Part shown: in pieces, positions 1 to 6,299 of the stretch | Numbering within the stretch: the first letter of the stretch is position 1 | Layout: each line of letters starts with the position of its first letter | Source: Calditrichota bacterium | GTDB taxonomy: Bacteria > Zhuqueibacterota > Zhuqueibacteria > Residuimicrobiales > Krinioviventaceae | Direction of reading: 5' to 3' | Length of the DNA stretch: 8,503 nt | NCBI GenBank assembly: GCA_003818595.1 | Contig: RPQV01000123.1 | Location: forward strand, 1-8,503 | Made by a program: the position numbers and the translations under genes | The notes under the pieces: generated by a model | What the model saw: the letters and a program-made list of their open reading frames with translations, nothing else | What the model was told of the DNA's origin: nothing | The model's database searches: none

Positions 1-1
1 A

Positions 2-931
2 AAAAAAGTTAAAAAAATCGCTGAAGAATTGGGATATCATCCCAATATCATGGCCCGTTGTCTGGTCCAACAACGTTCATTTATGCTCGGAGTTGTCGTC
101 CCCAACCTGCGCATTTCCTTTTTTTCAGAGGTCACTCGGGGAATCTACGAACGCGCCCGTGAACGCGGCTATGAGGCGATCATCATGGTGAACGATGAGA
201 ATCCCGAAGTTGAAAAAAGAAATCTGCAGTTCTTATCTGCTTTGGCGGTTGACGGCATTCTCATCGATGCTGTTCCTGGTGAACATAACAAGGCATTGTT
301 CGAACGTCTGGTTAGCCAAAGAATTCCGCTGGTCGCTTATGATCGACTGGTCGATGGAATCTGGTTGGATTCAGTGACCATTGATGACGAGAAAGCGTGT
401 TATGATGTCGTCACCCGACTTTATGAACAGGGGCGAAAGCACGTTACCTTTCTGGGTCCCACAGAAAAATTATTTGTCGCCAAAGGTCGATATCGAGGAT
501 ATCGAAAAGCACTAAAAGAGTACAAGTTGGATTATGATTCCCGCAGAGTCATCCCTTGTGAGATTGATCCTTTAGATGCAGAAAGAAAAACAAACGAAGC
601 TCTGGCTGCAGGGATTTCGATGGATGCTATAATTTGTGTCGGCGGCCAGGTCGCATATGGCGCCGGTAAAGCAATTCTAAAAAGGAACCTGAATATACCA
701 GGTGATATAATGCTGGCTGAATTCGGGGATAATGACATCGTCGCCCGTCTGGGAGTTCCGTTCCTCACCGTATATCAACACCCCTACGAAATGGGCATCC
801 AAGCAGTTGATCTCATACTGAAAAAGATCAACTCATCAATCGCAAACTCTCCCTCTGAACATGTCATCATCAATACCCAATTGATATATCATGAAATCGG
901 CATTCAACATCAATCAGCACAGCCTGTTTAG
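2..931 (+). CDS. LacI/GalR-family transcriptional repressor (5' end outside window)
   Basis: This is the C-terminal 309 residues of a LacI-type repressor; about the first 40 residues lie before the window. The visible reading starts inside the DNA-binding domain. KKIAEELGYHPN is the end of the helix-turn-helix, and NIMARCLVQQRS is the hinge helix that inserts in the operator minor groove. LGVVVPNL opens the periplasmic-binding-protein-like sensor domain, which runs to the end. Family hallmarks near the C-terminus include FGDNDIVARLGVPFLTVYQHPYEMG. An ATG-less in-frame TTG at 29 is not the start, because the frame is open and homologous upstream of it. The effector is probably a sugar or sugar derivative, judging by the isomerase, permease and hydrolase downstream on the same strand. 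It may control those genes and possibly itself. The family call is secure; ligand and target are inference. Confidence 0.94.
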   Translation, partial: KKVKKIAEELGYHPNIMARCLVQQRSFMLGVVVPNLRISFFSEVTRGIYERARERGYEAIIMVNDENPEVEKRNLQFLSALAVDGILIDAVPGEHNKALFERLVSQRIPLVAYDRLVDGIWLDSVTIDDEKACYDVVTRLYEQGRKHVTFLGPTEKLFVAKGRYRGYRKALKEYKLDYDSRRVIPCEIDPLDAERKTNEALAAGISMDAIICVGGQVAYGAGKAILKRNLNIPGDIMLAEFGDNDIVARLGVPFLTVYQHPYEMGIQAVDLILKKINSSIANSPSEHVIINTQLIYHEIGIQHQSAQPV

Positions 932-1017
932 TCGGGGAAACAACATCGATTTCAACACCGTTTAGCATATCACCTCTGTAGAGACTTGCGGCATACGACC
1001 GCTCAACGGAAACATCT

Positions 1018-1021
1018 GAGG
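1018..1021 (+). promoter_or_regulatory. Shine-Dalgarno that sets the isomerase start
   Basis: GAGG lies 9 nt before the ATG at 1031. The reading frame stays open upstream to a TTG at 986, but that TTG has no purine-rich site before it, and the 15 extra residues (charged, RHTTAQRKH-like) are unlike the family N-terminus. Confidence 0.6.
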
Positions 1022-1030
1022 AAAATAGAA

Positions 1031-2254
1031 ATGGCAGAAGAACACATCAAAAAGGGAGTACAGATTTTAGAGTGGGAATTCGGTTCAAAGCGGGTGAGAT
1101 CAGCAATCGAGGCTGTGAAGCATTTCAATATTGAAATTCCAAGTTGGATATTTGGTCGTTTTGGCGGCGGACGATTTGGAGACTTTATGCCTCCTGGAGC
1201 CGCACGAAATATCGCTGAAAAACTGGACGATGCCTCAGTCGTCAATAAATTAACCGGCGCGACTGCCTCGGTGGCAATGCATATGCTGTGGGATTTTTCA
1301 GAAGATGCAATGCTCGGCAGCTATCAAATGGCGAAGCAGGTATTCGAATTGGCGGGGGAGCGAGGATTGCGAATCGGTTCGATCAGCCCCACCTATTTTC
1401 TCAAAGGCTCTCATCGAAACAGTCTATCGGCGGATGAAAAAGAGACGAGAACACGCTACTTCGAACAAACGCGACTTGCGGCTCAGATCGCCCAAGATCT
1501 CGGCGGTAATGTACTGACTGTGTGGCTGCCGGATGGTTCAGCATACCCCGGCCAAATCGATTTGCAGCGCAATTACCGCCTCATGAAAGAAAGTCTTGTA
1601 CAGGCAAGAGCTGAAATTGATCCGCATGTCTGGATTTTGATTGAATATAAAGTTTTTGAACCCGGCACCTATAGTACAACAATTCCCGATTGGGGAACTG
1701 CCTATGCGTTGGCAAAAGCTATGGGCGAAAATGCAGGCGTTCTGGTTGATCTGGGACATCATTTTCATGGCGCCAATATTGAACAGATCGTGGCTCGATT
1801 GATCGTTGAAAATATGCGCTGCGGGTTTCACTTTAATACTCGTTATGCAGCGGATGACGATCACGCGGTGGAACCTAATGCCGAAATTGCGAGAATTTTT
1901 TATGAACTGGTCACCGGCCAAGTCATCGTAAACTCCAAACCAGAACGAAATTGGGCTTTTATGATCGATCAGTGCAGCAGCCGCGAAAACCGTCTGCATG
2001 CAATACTTCACTCGGTTGACACGCTGCAGCATAGTCTGGCGCGCGCCATATTGGTTCAAAACGATGAAATTGAAGAATGTCGTCGAAAAGATCAGATCAT
2101 CCTGGCGAACCGCATAGTAAACCGGGCGTTGATGTATGCTGATGTCCGCCCAATCGTCGCCACCGCAAGGTTGGAAAGACTTTTGCCGATAGATCCCGTC
2201 GATGCTTTTGTTGAAAGCGGATATCAGACCAAAATCGAACAGGAAAGAAAATAG
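1031..2254 (+). CDS. L-rhamnose isomerase-like sugar isomerase (Pseudomonas stutzeri L-RhI type, xylose-isomerase-like TIM barrel)
   Basis: A 407-residue cytoplasmic enzyme of the metal-dependent aldose-ketose isomerase superfamily, closest by recall to the roughly 430-residue P. stutzeri L-rhamnose isomerase, which has broad specificity for rare sugars. Family landmarks occur in order: IPSW and GGGRFGDF near 36-53, MHMLWD (His84), LTVWLPDGS (Trp165), IEYKVFEP (Glu205, Lys207), VLVDLGHH (Asp240, His243), GFHFN (His267), DDD (275-277) and FMIDQ (Asp313). Spacing among Glu205, Asp240, His243, His267, Asp275 and Asp313 matches the two-metal site of the P. stutzeri enzyme as I remember it, so activity is expected. 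The loop after His267 reads NTRYAADDDHAVEP and departs from the usual HFN-x-x-K-Y-x-DDD pattern, losing the Lys-Tyr pair and being shorter after DDD. The substrate may therefore not be rhamnose. It lies 99 nt after the repressor and 86 nt before the permease. No symbol is given because specificity is unproven. Confidence 0.86.
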   Translation: MAEEHIKKGVQILEWEFGSKRVRSAIEAVKHFNIEIPSWIFGRFGGGRFGDFMPPGAARNIAEKLDDASVVNKLTGATASVAMHMLWDFSEDAMLGSYQMAKQVFELAGERGLRIGSISPTYFLKGSHRNSLSADEKETRTRYFEQTRLAAQIAQDLGGNVLTVWLPDGSAYPGQIDLQRNYRLMKESLVQARAEIDPHVWILIEYKVFEPGTYSTTIPDWGTAYALAKAMGENAGVLVDLGHHFHGANIEQIVARLIVENMRCGFHFNTRYAADDDHAVEPNAEIARIFYELVTGQVIVNSKPERNWAFMIDQCSSRENRLHAILHSVDTLQHSLARAILVQNDEIEECRRKDQIILANRIVNRALMYADVRPIVATARLERLLPIDPVDAFVESGYQTKIEQERK

Positions 2255-2340
2255 CCGAAATCCGGTATCATCATAGATGAAAAATTCCTTTCTCTGCAAG
2301 GATGGATCATCGAGATCAATGACCATAAAGGAAAACAGTC

Positions 2341-3717
2341 ATGGGAAAATCTAAACCTTCGCTTGCTTCACGTCTGGATGCTTTGTATGAATTTGATCGA
2401 GAACCGGTTACAGAAAACAAACTGCAAAAGGCCAGCAATTTTATCGGTCTCTATTCCGGCGAACACGTTGCAGGAACTGAATTTGTTATCGGGCCTTTAT
2501 TTGTTGCGCATGGTGTAGCAGCAGCCGATCTTTTTTTAGGCCTTCTTATCGGCAACCTTTTGGCGGTCATGAGTTGGGCATTTATTTGTGCGCCAATCGC
2601 CGTCAAAACACGACTGAACATGTATTGGCAGGCCCGTAAAATTGCCGGTCCAGGCGTTACTTTTTTATATAACATTGTGAATGCGCTGATGTTTTGTTTC
2701 TTAGCCGGCTCGATGATCTCAGTCGCAGCAACAGCCATCGGGTTACCCTTCAATATGCAGATGCCGCAACTTTCCGATTTGTATCCCAACAGCGCACAAT
2801 GGGTTATTGTTGTTTTCATAGTGGGTTCGCTGGTGACGTTATTGGCTATTTTGGGATTTGAGAAAATATCTGAATTCGGCAAAATCGCCGCGCCCTGGAT
2901 GTTTCTGGTATTTGTCGCAGCAGCCATCGCCGTTCTGCCAAAGCTGGGAGTCCATTCTCTAGGTGATTTCTGGCGGGTCGCCAATGATAAAATTTGGACC
3001 GGCATCCCGATCAGCGGACAGTCCAAATTCACCATTTGGCATATCACCTTTTTTGCATGGTTCGCAAACTTGGCCATGCATATCGGCATGGCGGATATGT
3101 CGATCCTACGGTTCGCTCCCAAGTGGCAGTATGGTTTTTTTAGCGCATTTGGTATGTATTTAGGACATTATGTCGCCTGGATCGCCTCGGGAATTTTATG
3201 CGCCGCAGCGCTGGGCAGTTTCGCCCCAGGTCCCATCGCCTATCTTGGCGCAGGCGTCGCCGGTGCGGTGTGCGTCGTCGTCGCCAGTTGGACGACCGCC
3301 AACCCGACAATTTATCGTGCCGGATTAGCGCTTCAGACGATCACGCCCAATTGGAGCCGGTGGAAAGTGACGTTGGCTGTCGGTGCTCTCACCACCATCG
3401 CAGCCATATTCCCTGCATTTATGATGAAGCTGTTAGATTTTGTCGCACTTTATGGCCTGCTGCTTATGCCGATGGGAGCGGTTATTTTTGCTGATTATTG
3501 GCTGCTGCCCCGATTAGGGTTGAGCAGCAATTTTGCTGAAAAACACAAATTGATTTTCAGTTGGCCGGCAGCGACGGCCTGGTTGGTCACCTTGGTGCTC
3601 GCCTTTTTGATTCCGCTGGAAATATATTTCAAGGCGCTTCCTTCTTGGTTTTTAACCGTCATGATTTTTGTCGGCGCCAGTGCAGTTGAGCAGAAAATAA
3701 TCCACAAGAAATCCTGA
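2341..3717 (+). CDS. NCS1-family permease (cytosine/purine/uracil/thiamine/allantoin transporter family)
   Basis: A 458-residue integral membrane transporter with about twelve hydrophobic segments (roughly 33-52, 60-87, 105-135, 153-172, 183-200, 231-247, 266-290, 298-317, 343-360, 363-388, 408-428, 433-447), the 5+5 inverted-repeat LeuT-like fold expected of NCS1 carriers. The N-terminus fits the family: a polar lead of about 30 residues, then NFIGLYSGEHVAGTEFVIG around the unwound first helix. SWTTANPTIYRAGLALQ (316-332) is the characteristic TM8 region, and Asn321 is a candidate for the substrate-contacting Asn known in Mhp1. AAGGA 8-9 nt before the ATG supports the start. Characterised NCS1 proteins take up nucleobases, hydantoins, allantoin, thiamine or pyridoxine with Na+ or H+. 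Between a sugar isomerase and a glycoside hydrolase, the cargo could instead be a sugar-derived compound; that is inference. The gene for a 55-residue membrane protein follows 8 nt later, probably translationally coupled. Confidence 0.92.
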   Translation: MGKSKPSLASRLDALYEFDREPVTENKLQKASNFIGLYSGEHVAGTEFVIGPLFVAHGVAAADLFLGLLIGNLLAVMSWAFICAPIAVKTRLNMYWQARKIAGPGVTFLYNIVNALMFCFLAGSMISVAATAIGLPFNMQMPQLSDLYPNSAQWVIVVFIVGSLVTLLAILGFEKISEFGKIAAPWMFLVFVAAAIAVLPKLGVHSLGDFWRVANDKIWTGIPISGQSKFTIWHITFFAWFANLAMHIGMADMSILRFAPKWQYGFFSAFGMYLGHYVAWIASGILCAAALGSFAPGPIAYLGAGVAGAVCVVVASWTTANPTIYRAGLALQTITPNWSRWKVTLAVGALTTIAAIFPAFMMKLLDFVALYGLLLMPMGAVIFADYWLLPRLGLSSNFAEKHKLIFSWPAATAWLVTLVLAFLIPLEIYFKALPSWFLTVMIFVGASAVEQKIIHKKS

Positions 3718-3719
3718 GG
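3716..3719 (+). promoter_or_regulatory. Shine-Dalgarno overlapping the permease stop codon
   Basis: GAGG shares two bases with the TGA stop of the permease (3715-3717) and sits 6 nt before the ATG at 3726. This supports real, coupled translation of the short downstream frame. Confidence 0.65.
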
Positions 3720-3725
3720 TATCGT

Positions 3726-3893
3726 ATGATTCTCTTGTCAAAACTCATCTCTTTTTCGGGACTCGTTCTCACCCTGCTGCCCGCGATATTGCTGTTCGCG
3801 GGAAAATTGGAAACAACGCAAAACTACCAGCTGATGTTGCTCGGCATGATATTGTGGTTTATTTCCGCTCCCTATTGGATGTTGAAAAAATAG
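3726..3893 (+). CDS. Small two-helix inner-membrane protein, candidate partner of the NCS1 permease
   Basis: A 55-residue frame, MILLSKLISF to SAPYWMLKK, ending at TAG 3891-3893. It has two hydrophobic segments (about 7-25 and 36-51), a short polar loop GKLETTQNYQ between them, one Lys near the N-terminus and a LysLys C-terminus, giving a helical hairpin with both ends likely cytoplasmic. It starts 8 nt after the permease stop with a GAGG site overlapping that stop, so co-translation is likely. The pattern (SxxGLxLTLLPA, then a Gly-rich loop, LMLLGMILWFISAPYWM, KK) resembles small uncharacterised proteins that I recall encoded next to transporters in Bacteroidetes-like genomes; I could not check this. 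Possible roles are an accessory subunit or stabiliser of the permease. No function is established, and the main support is its clean membrane-protein composition, start site and coupling. Confidence 0.75.
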   Translation: MILLSKLISFSGLVLTLLPAILLFAGKLETTQNYQLMLLGMILWFISAPYWMLKK

Positions 3894-3919
3894 TCATTCA
3901 TATTACTTGATCGAAGATT

Positions 3920-3947
3920 GACGACTTGTCCCGCACTTCAAGCCGTC
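3920..3947 (+). other. Weak hairpin in the permease-hydrolase spacer
   Basis: GACGACTTG (3920-3928) and CAAGCCGTC (3939-3947) pair over nine positions with one A-C mismatch around a 10-nt loop. No T-run follows, so it is not a standard intrinsic terminator. It could be a processing or attenuation element that sets the hydrolase apart from the permease genes, or chance. Nothing else is recognisable in the 148-nt spacer (3894-4041) apart from the hydrolase ribosome-binding site. Confidence 0.25.
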
Positions 3948-4032
3948 GACGATATCCATTCAGCCGTAAAATTAGCGCTTGAATTTCCGCCCGCGGTTGT
4001 TTATCTTGGCAGGTCGTTTCACTCTTTTGCTT

Positions 4033-4036
4033 GAGG
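4033..4036 (+). promoter_or_regulatory. Shine-Dalgarno that sets the hydrolase start
   Basis: GAGG lies 5 nt before the ATG at 4042, and that ATG gives a proper signal peptide. The frame remains open to a TTG at 3979, but the extra 21 residues would bury the signal sequence and have no ribosome-binding site. Confidence 0.65.
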
Positions 4037-4041
4037 CAGAC

Positions 4042-6285
4042 ATGCAGATAAAAACCAATTTGGCGACTCTTTATCTTTTTATAGCCATCCCCATCACCCT
4101 CTTTGGTCAAATACCCTATTGGGAAACAAGTTCACCCATAACCCCTTGGCAGTCCTTAGGATCAACGCAGGTTGAAAGATGGAATATTTTAGAAATAACA
4201 TTGGAAGGACCGAAGAAAGGTAATCCCTATCAGGAAGTTCAATTAGACGCCTTTGTAATCTATTATCAGGATACAACCTTCATCAGGGGATTTTATGACG
4301 GCACCGGAAAATACAAGCTTCGTTTTATGCCGTCTGCAATCGGCGAATATCAATTCATCACACACTCTAACGTTGATGCTCTGAATAATAAAAGCGGCCG
4401 TTTCACCTGTTATCATGCGTCCCCCGGCAACAACGGTCCGGTGTTGCCGGATGACGTCAATCAATTTGTTTATGCCAACGGGACGCCATTTTATCCTCTG
4501 AGCACAACGGCATTTGCGTGGATTCATCAGCCGATCGAAAAACAGGAAGAGACGCTGGTGACCTTGTCGGAATCACCCTTCAATCGCATTCGGATGACCC
4601 TCTTTCCCATGGACTATATTTATACCACCAATGAACCGACAATTTATCCTTTCCCACGCAACCGCAAAGGATATAACGAATTATCACGCTTCAACTATCA
4701 TTTTTTCCAACAACTCGAAAAGAGAATAACTCATCTGATGAATCTGGGCATCGAAGCGGACATTATCTTATTCCATCCGTGGGATCGATGGGGATATTCG
4801 GAGATGGATAAGGCAACAGATGATTATTATCTACGTTATGTAATGGCGAGGTTATCCGCATTCCGTAATGTATGGTGGACTGTTGCTGTTGATTATGATG
4901 TCATGGACCGAAAACACTTGGACGATTGGGATCGGTTTTTTGAAATCATTTATGAAAACGACCCCTATTCTCACCTGCGAACAATACACAGCCAGCAGAA
5001 ATTATATGATTACACCAAGCCCTGGGTGACACACTGTTCAATCCAAGGATCCGGCATATCTTCTCTGCCCGAGTGGGTGAACCGCTTTCAAAAGCCGATA
5101 TTGTTAGAAGAACAGGCGTATGAGGGCAATCTCATTCCTAATTGGGGCCGATTTTCAGCAGAAGAAATTGTGCGACGCTCATGGATCGCCGCATTATCGG
5201 GCGCCTACCTGACACACGGGGAAACGATTAAGGATCCGATGCATGAATGGATCTGGTGGGCAAAGGGAGGAGTGCTGTTGGGTGCTTCTCCGCAACGTTT
5301 GGAATTGCTCAAAAAAGTCCTTCAGGATGCACCGCGACATCAATGGCAGCCGATATCCAAAGACTGTGGAGGCGTGGAAGGTGAATATTACCTTTATTAT
5401 TTCGGCGAAAATAAACCCCAACATCATTCGTTCAATCTGCCTGGATATCGTGAATATCAAGTTGATGTCATTGATACATGGAATATGACCATTGAACCGC
5501 GCGGGCGATTCGGTGAATCATTCGAACTTGATCTGCCCGGGAAACCCTATATAGCCGTGAGAATTCGTCGCATGGATCTCCTCTTCCCCGCAGAACCCGT
5601 CGAGATTCTTTATAATGGACAACTTTTTTTCCGTCAGGCGGTCGTACAACTGCGCCATCCACGCTTTCAGGATATTTACTATACTTTAGATGGTTCGATA
5701 CCCACTAACGCAGCACAACGCTACGTGGCGCCCATCGTCATCGGCGCTGACAGCACCCTGCTGCGGGTTGTCGCCTATGACACGACCGGCAGACAAACTA
5801 AACTCAACAGCCGCCTATTTCTCCAGGTTTCTCCTCTTCCCGGCGTTAAGTTATCCTCTGAAAGAAATGGACTTGGCTATCGATACTACCTCGGTTTGTT
5901 CGATTCGTTGCCGGATTTCGATGACTTGAAGCCTCAAAGCGAAGGATTGGCCAAAGAAATCAGTTTATCCTATGCTGAGCAGGTTGACGCCTATGCCTTG
6001 GTTTTCGAGGGATTCATTAAAATTCCCATCAGTGATATCTACACCTTCACCCTGCTCTCGGATGACGGCAGTAGGCTTTATATCGGCAATTCGCTGGTTG
6101 TTGATAACGACGGTCAACACGCAGCACGCAGAGTTTCCGGACAGATAGGTCTGGCCGCCGGATTTCATCCTCTACGCATTGAATATTTTGAAGCCGGCGG
6201 CGGCGAAACTTTGAGCATATTTTGGGCAAACTCTACGGACAGAGAAGAATCGTTGAAATCAAAATCAATTTATATTGTCAAATAA
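4042..6285 (+). CDS. Secreted multidomain glycoside hydrolase: DUF5060 - DUF4038 (apiosidase-like TIM barrel) - DUF5605 - chitobiase-C-like - PA14
   Basis: A 747-residue exported protein. Residues 1-22 form a signal peptide (MQIKTN, a hydrophobic core, then cleavage near LFG|QIP). About 44-122 is a DUF5060 beta-sandwich (VERWNILEITLEGP, YDGTGKYKLRFMP). About 140-430 is the DUF4038 barrel, the fold of GH140 apiosidases: FVYANGTPFYPLSTTAFAW, DIILFHPWDRWG, FRNVWW, KPWVTHCSIQG, EEQAYEGN, then LTHGET. About 445-508 matches DUF5605 (GEYYLYYFGE to PYIAVRIRR). About 517-595 is a chitobiase/hexosaminidase C-terminal-like module (YYTLDGSIP). About 610-747 is a PA14 module (FTLLSDDGSRLYIG), often glycan-binding. 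Glu356, Glu357 and Glu361 are nucleophile candidates. Where relatives usually read Asn-Glu-Tyr-Asp, this protein has Val283-Asp284-Tyr285-Asp286. There is no lipobox and no type IX sorting domain. The substrate is unknown; a plant or algal glycan is inferred. The redoxin gene follows 14 nt downstream. Confidence 0.9.
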   Translation: MQIKTNLATLYLFIAIPITLFGQIPYWETSSPITPWQSLGSTQVERWNILEITLEGPKKGNPYQEVQLDAFVIYYQDTTFIRGFYDGTGKYKLRFMPSAIGEYQFITHSNVDALNNKSGRFTCYHASPGNNGPVLPDDVNQFVYANGTPFYPLSTTAFAWIHQPIEKQEETLVTLSESPFNRIRMTLFPMDYIYTTNEPTIYPFPRNRKGYNELSRFNYHFFQQLEKRITHLMNLGIEADIILFHPWDRWGYSEMDKATDDYYLRYVMARLSAFRNVWWTVAVDYDVMDRKHLDDWDRFFEIIYENDPYSHLRTIHSQQKLYDYTKPWVTHCSIQGSGISSLPEWVNRFQKPILLEEQAYEGNLIPNWGRFSAEEIVRRSWIAALSGAYLTHGETIKDPMHEWIWWAKGGVLLGASPQRLELLKKVLQDAPRHQWQPISKDCGGVEGEYYLYYFGENKPQHHSFNLPGYREYQVDVIDTWNMTIEPRGRFGESFELDLPGKPYIAVRIRRMDLLFPAEPVEILYNGQLFFRQAVVQLRHPRFQDIYYTLDGSIPTNAAQRYVAPIVIGADSTLLRVVAYDTTGRQTKLNSRLFLQVSPLPGVKLSSERNGLGYRYYLGLFDSLPDFDDLKPQSEGLAKEISLSYAEQVDAYALVFEGFIKIPISDIYTFTLLSDDGSRLYIGNSLVVDNDGQHAARRVSGQIGLAAGFHPLRIEYFEAGGGETLSIFWANSTDREESLKSKSIYIVK

Positions 6286-6299
6286 TCGGTAAAAAACAC

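Noticed and set aside
936..960. GAAA...ATCGAT...TTTC weak dyad upstream of the isomerase, as a LacI operator
   Set aside because: The arms are short and off-centre relative to ATCGAT, they do not match the palindrome at 7641-7669, and no promoter boxes accompany it.
986..1030. TTG-initiated N-terminal extension of the isomerase
   Set aside because: No ribosome-binding site before 986, and the added 15 residues do not resemble the family; ATG 1031 has GAGG 9 nt upstream.
1538..2326. 262-residue open frame on the - strand opposite the isomerase
   Set aside because: It is antisense to a gene with conserved catalytic motifs, has no recognisable domain, and its composition looks like a mirror of the coding strand.
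2451..3122. 223-residue open frame on the - strand opposite the permease
   Set aside because: Antisense shadow of the NCS1 transporter with no recognisable motif.
3920..3947. Intrinsic terminator after the small membrane protein
   Set aside because: The stem has a mismatch and a 10-nt loop, and no T-run follows; it is kept only as a weak hairpin.
3979..4041. TTG-initiated N-terminal extension of the hydrolase
   Set aside because: It would bury the signal peptide; ATG 4042 has its own GAGG site and an immediate export signal.
6222..6299. TTG-initiated extension of the redoxin into the hydrolase gene
   Set aside because: It overlaps the hydrolase C-terminus by 64 nt, lacks a ribosome-binding site and precedes a clear export signal.
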